From contig JAKSDK010000487.1 of assembly GCA_022360095.1 (NCBI GenBank), positions 62,001 to 126,000 of the forward strand: a stretch of 64,000 nt of DNA. The letters run 5' to 3'. The position numbers and the translations under genes are program-made. The notes beneath the pieces are model-generated. The model made no database searches and had not been told where the DNA came from. It worked only from the letters and a program-made list of their open reading frames with translations. Shown here in pieces: positions 9,407 to 16,461 of the stretch. The DNA comes from Phycisphaerales bacterium. Its GTDB lineage: Bacteria; Planctomycetota; Phycisphaerae; UBA1845; UTPLA1. The first letter of the stretch is position 1. Each line of letters begins with the position of its first letter.

Positions 9407-9946
9407 ATGAAGTATGAGCGCTTTGAACAACTCCCCGTCTGGAAGGCCACCGTCGATTTTGCAGTGTCGACTTATGCACTGACGGAGGACAGTGCATCTA
9501 AGACCGATGGTGATTTACGAGACCAACTTCGTCGGGCAGCATTGTCGACTTCGAACAACATTGCAGAGGGCTTCGAACGTGGGTCAACGGCTGAATTGCT
9601 TATGTTCCTGTATATTGCCCGGGGCTCTGCAGGCGAAGTCCGATCCATGCTGCATTTCTGCGATCGTTGGCCACGGGCCGAACATTTGAAATCTCAAATC
9701 TCAGATTTGAAATCATCGGTCGAGTCCTGCTCTCGTCAGATCCGTGGATGGGCCAACTCACTCCAAAATTCCAATATCAAAGGCCAGCGGCACTTGAACG
9801 ATCAGACACGTTCGGCATACGATCACGCGCGCCGTTCAGATGCATTCAACCGACAACTCGATGAGATTGTTCGTGACCGAGTCGTGAATGGTCGAACGAC
9901 GCGCCCAAAAGAAAGCCGGATGACGTTTCATGACTTGCCTGCTTAG
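9407..9946 (+). CDS. Four-helix-bundle protein (23S rRNA intervening-sequence-protein type)
   Basis: A protein of the small four-helix-bundle family often found inside 23S rRNA intervening sequences and scattered in many bacterial genomes; its function is not established. The hallmarks are present: FEQLPVWK at the N-terminus, DQLRRAALSTSNNIAEGFERGS, EVRSMLHFC and a late IKGQRHL segment. Relatives are about 120 residues, so the last 45 of the 179 residues may be non-conserved tail. The ATG at 9407 follows the dehydrogenase stop by 11 bases. It sits between two enzymes of one apparent pathway. A short perfect inverted repeat at 9695-9709 lies within the reading frame. Confidence 0.8.
   Translation: MKYERFEQLPVWKATVDFAVSTYALTEDSASKTDGDLRDQLRRAALSTSNNIAEGFERGSTAELLMFLYIARGSAGEVRSMLHFCDRWPRAEHLKSQISDLKSSVESCSRQIRGWANSLQNSNIKGQRHLNDQTRSAYDHARRSDAFNRQLDEIVRDRVVNGRTTRPKESRMTFHDLPA
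9695..9709. repeat. Short inverted repeat inside the four-helix-bundle gene
   Basis: Two 7-base arms, CAAATCT and AGATTTG, flank one C. Around them TTTGAAATC occurs twice (9685-9693 and 9706-9714). The stretch is AT-rich compared with its surroundings and encodes the segment KSQISDLKSS. Confidence 0.6.
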
Positions 9947-10005
9947 AACTCGCGGGAAAAATGCCGTTGAATCGATCATGGACATGACAGACAAGGAAGA
10001 CACGC

Positions 10006-10428
10006 ATGAGTGAGCAATTCGAAAGTCAACGCGCTCCTGAGCCAGTGGGTGCATTTCCACACGCCAAGCGCGTCGGCAATCTGTTGTTTCTCTCCGGCAT
10101 CGGGCCGCGCAAACGGGGAAGCAAGGACATTCCCGGCGTCACGTTGGATGCGAAAGGCGACGTGGCCGGCTACGACATTGCGACGCAGACAAAAGCCGTG
10201 TTCGAGAACGTGCGGTTCGTCCTGGAAGATGCCGGGGCACGATGGGAAGACATCGTCGATGTGCAGGTGTTTCTCACGAATATGAAGCAGGATTTTTCGT
10301 CTTTCAACAAACTCTATGCGGAATACTTCGCAGGGTCGGGCAAGCCGAACCCGACGCGGACCACGGTGGAAGTGGGCGCGCTGCCGACGCCGATCGCGGT
10401 GGAATTGAAGGTCATTGCCATGGTTTGA
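10006..10428 (+). CDS. RidA-family protein, probable 2-aminomuconate deaminase
   Basis: A 140-residue member of the RidA/YjgF/YER057c family, which are cytoplasmic trimers that hydrolyse imines and enamines. The start GAFPHAKRVGNLLFLSGIGPRK matches the AmnD/NbaF branch more closely than housekeeping RidA; that branch removes ammonia from 2-aminomuconate to give 4-oxalocrotonate. ARWEDIVDVQVFLTNMKQDF and the terminal PTPIAVELKVIAMV are family signatures. The start has AAGGA 9 bases upstream. The ALDH8A1-like gene 600 bases upstream would supply the substrate, which is the main reason for the specific call. Generic RidA remains possible. Confidence 0.8.
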   Translation: MSEQFESQRAPEPVGAFPHAKRVGNLLFLSGIGPRKRGSKDIPGVTLDAKGDVAGYDIATQTKAVFENVRFVLEDAGARWEDIVDVQVFLTNMKQDFSSFNKLYAEYFAGSGKPNPTRTTVEVGALPTPIAVELKVIAMV

Positions 10429-10501
10429 AGCGACGGAAACCGCCGGAAATTCGCCACCGGGAATGACTGATCGACGACACGTGGATCTCAAAAAAGCAAT
10501 C

Positions 10502-11014
10502 TCAACGCTCCGACGCACTGAATAACGTGCTCATGCAGGAGACGATGGCGGCGCGACTCCGCCCCCGGCCACACGTATGAGCAAGCGTAACACGTAGTGA
10601 TTCACGCGGACGTTCAAGTTGAGTCTCTGCGTGACCGTGCTCTTTCGGCCCCTGAGCGACCATCTCAGGTGATTCTCCCGACGAGCGTGCTGCGTGAACC
10701 AGATACCCTGCGGCAAAAGCAATCAAGACACTCGCTGCATACCGAAGCAAGTTTTGCGTAAAACTCTGCCGGAGCTGGGCCCCTGATTGAGAAACCGGAC
10801 CAATCACCAAACGATCCCCTTCACGGCTCACGGCGACACGCGCAGGACCGGGCAGCTCGCGCATGCTTTGAACCGCAGCCCGGCTCGTCTCGTATTCGAG
10901 ACGGCAGCGCTCACACTCAGCCAAGTGCGTCTCAAAAACCGGGCGATCACGTTCGGCCAATTCGCCGCCCAGAGCATCAGAAAGTAACGTTTCGAATTCC
11001 TGACAATTCATCAT
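10502..11014 (-). CDS. Anti-sigma factor with zinc-finger HC2 domain, membrane anchored
   Basis: A 170-residue single-pass protein predicted to hold the adjacent ECF sigma factor at the membrane. The N-terminal cytoplasmic domain has HLAECERC, the His-x3-Cys-x2-Cys zinc motif of anti-sigma factors. A hydrophobic segment, LLRYAASVLIAFAAGYLVHA, follows near residue 95, then a short charged tail. The ATG at 11014 overlaps the sigma-factor stop codon in an ATGA arrangement, and GGAGG lies 4 bases upstream (7 upstream of an adjacent second ATG). This implies translational coupling with the sigma gene. Confidence 0.85.
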   Translation of the reverse strand: MMNCQEFETLLSDALGGELAERDRPVFETHLAECERCRLEYETSRAAVQSMRELPGPARVAVSREGDRLVIGPVSQSGAQLRQSFTQNLLRYAASVLIAFAAGYLVHAARSSGESPEMVAQGPKEHGHAETQLERPRESLRVTLAHTCGRGRSRAAIVSCMSTLFSASER

Positions 11015-11517
11015 GATTCCTCCTTCGCCCATCGCCGTTGGAGCCGGTCACGCACAACACGCACGGCCCGCAAATAGTGGGTCTTTACGGTTGGGACGGC
11101 CAGACTTAACTCTTCGGCGATCCGGGCGAAACTCATTTCATCGTACACTTTGGCGATCAGAACGGACCGTTGTTGCTCGGTCAAACGATCCAACGCGTTT
11201 TGGATGTCCGCTCGAAGGACCGCCCGGTCAACCGCCTCGGCTTGTGACACTTTCATCGAGGACGGCTCCTGCGTTTCGTTCGTGGCCACAAGACTTGACT
11301 GCCGGCCGCGCAGGAAATCGACCACGCGGTTGAGCGTCACGCGCCGCAGCCAACCGCGAGGCTGTCGAGGCATCTCTCGATGACACTGACGGTCCCATCG
11401 TAGAAAGACCTCTTGAACGACATCCAGGGCATCATGATGATGCCCCAGAAGCCGGTAAGCCCAGTTGTACACATCCTGCGTGTATTGCTCGAAGACCTTG
11501 CCGCTCACAGACATCAT
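11011..11517 (-). CDS. ECF-type RNA polymerase sigma factor
   Basis: A 168-residue sigma-70-family factor with only regions 2 and 4. Region 2 includes YRLLGHHHDALDVVQEVFLR and the DNA-contacting RGWLRRVTLNRVVDFLR. Region 4 includes LTEQQRSVLIAKVYDEMSFARIAEEL and a helix-turn-helix (VPTVKTHYLRAVRVVRDRL). It lies 9 bases after the lipoprotein gene and overlaps the anti-sigma gene, so the three genes form one operon. Target promoters cannot be read from the window. Confidence 0.9.
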   Translation of the reverse strand: MMSVSGKVFEQYTQDVYNWAYRLLGHHHDALDVVQEVFLRWDRQCHREMPRQPRGWLRRVTLNRVVDFLRGRQSSLVATNETQEPSSMKVSQAEAVDRAVLRADIQNALDRLTEQQRSVLIAKVYDEMSFARIAEELSLAVPTVKTHYLRAVRVVRDRLQRRWAKEES

Positions 11518-11526
11518 CGGACAACC

Positions 11527-12588
11527 CTATTTCTGTTCCGAACCGGGCTTGAGTCGTGAAATGGCTTCCAATTCGAAGGGGCGATCACGGAACGCTTCCC
11601 CATTGAACTCCCAGACCAAGTAACCGTCTTCTCCCTGATCCAACCGGTCGGCGTTGTGGGCGACAATTTCACCGGGCAGGTTGACCATGATCTTAAACTG
11701 GTGAGCGCCCTGCTCATCGGTGATTTCGTGGTAATGCTTCTCACGATCGTATGCAAGTTCGAACTCCGCAAGCTTCGCATCATTGTAACCCGCCACATCC
11801 CTGAGTGACTGAAACGTGATCTCACGCGCCTCGGCGATCAACGCCTCGTACTCCGATTCAAACCTTGCCGGGCGCTCCTCTTCAGGAGTCTCAGCATATC
11901 GTTCCACAAGTTTGTGGTAGTTGATTCTGTTGAAACGCTCCATGAGAGCCGACCGGGTCTTCAACCAGCAGTCAGAGGGCAGCTCGGGATCACACTCTCC
12001 GAGCGCGGCTTTCGCAAACTCCATCTGGCTATGGGCTTCAAAAAGAACGAATGCCTTGAAAATCTTGACCTGCTCTTCCCGCGTCAACTCCTCGGTCGGT
12101 TTCCCACCGAGTTCCTCGATCTCCTCATTAAAAAAACGATTCTCCCAGTAACTTACGTATGCCCATTTTCGAGGCATGTAAACACGACGAAAGTGATAAT
12201 ATGTACCGTCCTCACGCCGATCGGCGACCACCGTCGTTGGAAACGCCAGGTAGAGATCGGCATCGGGATCATCCGCTTCGGCATAGCTCGAAGGCAATTC
12301 GTCACCCGAAGCAAACTTGCGCTTGGACCGTACGACGTACTTGACCTCATTCTGCTCATTGTTCCCCTGATTCTCCTCAATCGTCCGGGTCAACAACCAT
12401 CCTGCGTCGGCGGACGGCATTGCATCCATGGAGTCCAATTCATCGGCCGTGCCCTTGTATTTCAGCTTGACGGTCACGCTGCCGTCCGGGCGGACCTCGA
12501 TCTTCTCCTTCCGCTCCAGGCACCCCGTCCCCGCCAGCAGAGTCACCAAAGCAGCCGTGCCATAAACCGTGAATCGATGCCAAATCAT
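11527..12588 (-). CDS. Putative lipoprotein of unknown function
   Basis: A 353-residue exported protein. Residues 1-23 form a signal peptide ending in a lipobox (LLAGTGC), so lipid attachment at that Cys is expected. The mature part is acidic, with many Glu- and Arg-rich helices and no domain I recognise. The stretch just after the lipobox, EKIEVRPDGSVTVKLKYKG, looks like a beta hairpin. It is the first gene of an operon with an ECF sigma factor and its anti-sigma. That position is unusual and suggests the lipoprotein contributes to, or reports on, the envelope state sensed by the pair. Confidence 0.75.
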   Translation of the reverse strand: MIWHRFTVYGTAALVTLLAGTGCLERKEKIEVRPDGSVTVKLKYKGTADELDSMDAMPSADAGWLLTRTIEENQGNNEQNEVKYVVRSKRKFASGDELPSSYAEADDPDADLYLAFPTTVVADRREDGTYYHFRRVYMPRKWAYVSYWENRFFNEEIEELGGKPTEELTREEQVKIFKAFVLFEAHSQMEFAKAALGECDPELPSDCWLKTRSALMERFNRINYHKLVERYAETPEEERPARFESEYEALIAEAREITFQSLRDVAGYNDAKLAEFELAYDREKHYHEITDEQGAHQFKIMVNLPGEIVAHNADRLDQGEDGYLVWEFNGEAFRDRPFELEAISRLKPGSEQK

Positions 12589-12706
12589 GGGTCATTTCTC
12601 CTTTTTTTGACGAATTTGTCTTGATGCCACACCTAAAAGACGGATCCGTGGCCCATTTGGATGACGCGAATTTTCAGATTTTTCCATGGAATGACGATTT
12701 CACGGA

Positions 12707-12739
12707 AAAGCCCCGGTCAGACATGCCTGACCGGGGCTT
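12707..12739 (-). terminator. Rho-independent terminator after the NtrC-type regulator
   Basis: A 14-base perfect stem, AAAGCCCCGGTCAG with CTGACCGGGGCTTT, encloses a 6-base loop. It lies 56 bases past the stop of the response-regulator gene on the minus strand; T-rich flanks on both sides mean it could work in either direction. Nearly the same stem sequence follows sucD at 26505-26540. Confidence 0.8.
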
Positions 12740-12794
12740 TGATCACGCTGTTTTTCGACGCCGAAACGTCGTGGAAACAGAATCAGGGTCGGGG

Positions 12795-14183
12795 CTAAAC
12801 AGTCAGTGCCAGCTTCTCCATCCGATGGCGCAGGGCACCGCGGCTCAGTCCCAGGAGACGGGCCGCTTCGGAGATGTTCCCGTTGCAGTATTCGATGACT
12901 TGCGTGATCAGCCGTCGTTCGACGCTGGCGAGCGTGCAGTCCTCCCGTCCCAGGGGAAAACGGAAGTCATCCATGCTGACCTCTTGAGGGTCGAGCGCCG
13001 CCTGGCTCAGATTCAGGTCGGCCGTCTCGATGGTCCCGCTCTCCTGAAGGAGGACCGCACGCTGCAAGACGTTGTCTAACTCGCGGACGTTGCCGGGCCA
13101 GGGGTAGCGGCGCATCGCCCGCTTGGTGCCGTCGGAGAGGATCGGCGGCTCGCGGTGCAAACGCTGGGCCTGGCGCTTGATGAAAAAGTCCGCCAGCAGA
13201 AACAGGTCGTCTCCGCGCTCGCGAAGCGGAGGCAACTCAATCGATAGAGATTTGAAACGGAACAAAAGGTCCTTTCGAAATTTCCCTTCTGCCACGAATT
13301 TGGTGAGATCGCAATTTGTCGCGGCGATGGTGCGGGCACGGACCTCTCGCTCGCGCGTCCCCCCAAGATGCCTGAATTTGCGCTGTTCCAAAACCAACAG
13401 CAACTTCGCCTGAAGACTCAAAGGAGTATCGCCGATTTCATCGAGGAAAACCGTTCCCTCGCTGGCCACTTCGAACAAACCCTTCTTATTCGTTTTTGCG
13501 TCGGTAAAGGCACCCTTCTCATAGCCGAACAACTCCGCCTCGACGAGTTGAGCCGGCAAAGCCGTGCAGTTGATCTGTACAAAGGGCGCGTTCGGGGCAC
13601 TGCTCAGATCGTGAAGATGATGCGCAATCAGATCCTTGCCGGTTCCCGTTTCGCCCGTGATTAGGACCGTCGGAAGATGACCGCTCTCATCGGGCGGAAC
13701 GGACGCGATCTTTCCAGCCAGGTCAAGCACATGGCGCATCGCCGGGCTTTGTCCGATGATCGCCCTTTCAGCACCTTGCCGCTGTCGCTCGCGCTCGAAG
13801 ACGTCCAGCCGCTCCTTCAAACGACGATTGTGGAGGACGCGACTAATGACGACCTCCAACTCCTCCATCGCCACGGGCTTTTGGAGATAATCGGTCGCCC
13901 CGGCTTTCATGGCCGAAACGGCGCTTTGAACCGAGCCGTAGGCCGTCATGACAATGATCGGAAAATCATGACCACGGTCGCGGATATGACGGATCATGTC
14001 CAAACCATCCATATCCGGCAGGCGAATGTCCACAAGCGCAAGCTCGGGCTCCTGGGACTCCAGCCGAGCGATGGCCGCGGCAGCACGGTCCGCTGTCGAA
14101 CACACATGACCGGCCCTGCCCAACTCCAGGCTTATCGTAGCCAGCAATGTTTCTTCATCATCAACAATCAAAATCTCAGCCAT
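12795..14183 (-). CDS. Sigma-54-dependent response regulator (NtrC family)
   Basis: A 462-residue two-component regulator. The receiver domain has acidic VDDEE and the phospho-acceptor Asp52 in LALVDIRLPDMDG. The AAA+ sigma-54 activator domain has Walker A GETGTGKD near residue 175, the sigma-54 contact loop GAFTDA near 225, and VFLDEIGD as Walker B. The C-terminal helix-turn-helix is Fis-like (NISEAARLLGLSRGALRHR). The gene overlaps the sensor kinase stop by 8 bases, so the kinase at 14176-15612 is its partner. Targets should have -24/-12 promoters; I did not find a convincing one here. Confidence 0.95.
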   Translation of the reverse strand: MAEILIVDDEETLLATISLELGRAGHVCSTADRAAAAIARLESQEPELALVDIRLPDMDGLDMIRHIRDRGHDFPIIVMTAYGSVQSAVSAMKAGATDYLQKPVAMEELEVVISRVLHNRRLKERLDVFERERQRQGAERAIIGQSPAMRHVLDLAGKIASVPPDESGHLPTVLITGETGTGKDLIAHHLHDLSSAPNAPFVQINCTALPAQLVEAELFGYEKGAFTDAKTNKKGLFEVASEGTVFLDEIGDTPLSLQAKLLLVLEQRKFRHLGGTREREVRARTIAATNCDLTKFVAEGKFRKDLLFRFKSLSIELPPLRERGDDLFLLADFFIKRQAQRLHREPPILSDGTKRAMRRYPWPGNVRELDNVLQRAVLLQESGTIETADLNLSQAALDPQEVSMDDFRFPLGREDCTLASVERRLITQVIEYCNGNISEAARLLGLSRGALRHRMEKLALTV

Positions 14184-15612
14184 GCGTAAGCCCCGCGTTC
14201 GGTTCCAATGGAATCAGACACCGAAAAACAGTACCGCCTTCGGGAGAACAATCGACCGTAATCCGACCGCCGTGCAGTTCGACAATTTTCCGCGCGAGCG
14301 CCAACCCCAGACCGTGCCCGGATTTCTTCGTGCTATAGGCCGGCTCGAAGATCTGGCTCCGAACGGACGGCGGGATTCCCGGGCCTGTATCCGCGACGGA
14401 CAACGACCAATGGGAAGCATCATCTCCGGCATGGGCCTCGATGGTCACGCGGCCATGATCGCCCGCGGCCTCGATCGCATTTCCGACGATGGCGGCCAAC
14501 GCCTGCTCAAAGTGACGATCATCGATCTTGACCGTGCGCAAACCGTTGGGTTCCCCACGCTGCACCGTAATGCAACGTCTTTCCGACATGGGCCGAAAGA
14601 CCGTGACGACATTGTCGATGATCTCGTGAATGTCGGTCGGCCGCGCATTCAACTCCAACGGAGAGCACGTTCGCTCAAGCTCGCGCAGCCAACGCTGAAA
14701 GCGATCGATCGCATAGACGATTTCGTCATGATGCACACGCAACGGAGAATCCGGTTCCAACCGCCGACGGCATGCGTCAGCGGAGCTCTGAATGCCGGCG
14801 AGAGGGTTTCGGATGTTATGAGCAACGTAGGAAATCAACTCACCCATGGCGGCCTGTCGTTCGCGCTTGATCATCTGCTCCTCGATCCGAGCGAGATCAG
14901 AGGACATCCGATTGAACGCGGCAGCCAGTTGCCCGAGCTCATCATGAGACGCGACGCGGGCCTTATGATTCAGGTTTCCCTTGCCGAGGGCATCGGTGGA
15001 CTCCTTGAGTTCCTGGATCGGCAAAAGGACCCAGCGACGGACCAGCAACATTCCAAGAACCCCGAGGGCCGCGCCGACGACCATGTTGACCGAGAGAATC
15101 AACGTCGACCTTTCGAGTGCCTTGAACGATTCGTCCGCCAAGGCCCTGACGTCATCCTGCAGCTTGGACTCAAGCCGGCCGAGAAAGCCCTCGAGCGACA
15201 GATGAGATTCCGAATCAAACGGCCGACTCGCATCCGAGAGGTGAGCTCCGGCCAGGAAAGCGTCCACGGAGACCTGACGGGCCTGTACATGCTGAGTGAG
15301 GCTCTTGGCCGCATCATCGTCGAGCTTGTCGCTCAGCACGTTGCAAAGGGTCGCCGACGTCCGTGCAATATCGCGCTGCAATTGTTCGAGCCGCGCAGAG
15401 GCGGACGGATCAAACTGCTGAAGCGAGGTCCGTTCATCCCGAGTCAGCGTCTGCAACCGACCGATGTCGGAAAAGCCGACGCTCGATGCGGTCAGACTTT
15501 GTGACGCATCGTCAAAATAGACGTGGATATAGCGGACCGTCAGGAAAATCGTCACGCCCAAGGTCACTTCGAATGCCAATAGAAGCAATGCGCATTTCGC
15601 TCGAAGACTCAT
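14176..15612 (-). CDS. Membrane sensor histidine kinase
   Basis: A 478-residue inner-membrane kinase. TM1 (ALLLLAFEVTLGVTIFLTV) starts at residue 8. A mostly helical periplasmic domain of about 145 residues follows, then TM2 (ILSVNMVVGAALGVLGMLLV), a HAMP linker beginning LLPIQELKESTDALG, and a HisKA helix with the phospho-accepting His in SYVAHNIRNPLAGI near residue 264. The ATPase domain has GNAIEAAGD, DTGPGIPP and GHGLGLALARKI. I place the start at ATG 15612, 15 bases after the pseudopilin stop; a longer frame from 15756 would overlap that gene. It pairs with the downstream NtrC-type regulator. Confidence 0.92.
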   Translation of the reverse strand: MSLRAKCALLLLAFEVTLGVTIFLTVRYIHVYFDDASQSLTASSVGFSDIGRLQTLTRDERTSLQQFDPSASARLEQLQRDIARTSATLCNVLSDKLDDDAAKSLTQHVQARQVSVDAFLAGAHLSDASRPFDSESHLSLEGFLGRLESKLQDDVRALADESFKALERSTLILSVNMVVGAALGVLGMLLVRRWVLLPIQELKESTDALGKGNLNHKARVASHDELGQLAAAFNRMSSDLARIEEQMIKRERQAAMGELISYVAHNIRNPLAGIQSSADACRRRLEPDSPLRVHHDEIVYAIDRFQRWLRELERTCSPLELNARPTDIHEIIDNVVTVFRPMSERRCITVQRGEPNGLRTVKIDDRHFEQALAAIVGNAIEAAGDHGRVTIEAHAGDDASHWSLSVADTGPGIPPSVRSQIFEPAYSTKKSGHGLGLALARKIVELHGGRITVDCSPEGGTVFRCLIPLEPNAGLTHG

Positions 15613-15626
15613 AGCCAAGACCTGAC

Positions 15627-16445
15627 TCAGGGATCGCTTTCCGGCACATAAGACCACCGCCAACCGGGCTCTGTGACCGGGCGCTCGGAAGAATCGACGT
15701 GACCACCGACAAATGCGACGTTTTGCGTCCGTCCATGCCGAAAAGACGGAAACCAATATTTGCCGGTGGCATAAAAGTCGTAGTTCTCAATCTCACCTTC
15801 CACCGGAGGCGCGAGATAAAACGGATTGGAACTCTGATCCGCAGCCTTCATCGCCAGACCGTCGACATCCATGGCCAGCGGCACATCGGGATAGTCCAGA
15901 ATCTTGCCGGTCACCAGTGCGGGAAAGTAAGCCGGCGGAGGACGATAAAGCCGGCGATTCAGAGCGATGGATATGTTCTTATCCGGAAAAACGAGCTCAT
16001 AGTGCTTGCTGTCGCCTGCCGCCCGTATCAGTTTGCTTGGTGCTTCCGGACACATCATCGCTTCTCGCGTCGCTTCATATTGGACGGTGCTCACGTTCGG
16101 ATCTGAAACATCCCAAAACTCATCGACGCGATACATCATGTTTTGAAAATCGTCGATCTCAAAACGACCGCTGCCGTACTGATCGCTGTCGCCACGCGTG
16201 CGAACCGTAAGGTCATCTGCGAAGGTTCTGAACTCGAAAGCAACGGTCTTGAGCTGACTCACGCACTTGAGATTCCGACCCGCTCTCCGGCAGGACTGCA
16301 AAGCGGGCAGCATAATCGCGAGCAGAATCGCGATGACCGAAATCACGACCAACATTTCAAGGAGTGAAAATCCACTCCGTGAATTCCCGCAACGATGGCC
16401 CGTCCATAAACGCCGGCTCTGTTTATTCCCCTCTTCCCTTCTCAT
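15627..16445 (-). CDS. Prepilin-like protein (type II secretion pseudopilin type)
   Basis: A 272-residue protein with a short basic leader ending RSG, then FSLLEMLVVISVIAILLAIMLPAL, the class III cleavage and helix motif of prepilins; prepilin peptidase should cut after the Gly. The soluble part ends with HGRTQNVAFVGGHVD, a relaxed version of the H-x9-DG motif common in the planctomycete pseudopilin families (GG replaces DG). ATG 16445 is chosen over 16451 because GGAGG is 8 bases upstream. It lies between a dockerin-type protein gene (16-base gap) and a sensor kinase gene (14-base gap) in one operon. Confidence 0.88.
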   Translation of the reverse strand: MRREEGNKQSRRLWTGHRCGNSRSGFSLLEMLVVISVIAILLAIMLPALQSCRRAGRNLKCVSQLKTVAFEFRTFADDLTVRTRGDSDQYGSGRFEIDDFQNMMYRVDEFWDVSDPNVSTVQYEATREAMMCPEAPSKLIRAAGDSKHYELVFPDKNISIALNRRLYRPPPAYFPALVTGKILDYPDVPLAMDVDGLAMKAADQSSNPFYLAPPVEGEIENYDFYATGKYWFPSFRHGRTQNVAFVGGHVDSSERPVTEPGWRWSYVPESDP

Positions 16446-16461
16446 ACACATTTCCTCCCAC

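Noticed and set aside
14182..15504. A 440-codon open frame on the plus strand
   Set aside because: It lies wholly opposite the sensor kinase gene, whose domains are complete. The plus-strand product is Arg/Asp-rich with no recognisable motif, a typical antisense shadow in GC-rich DNA.
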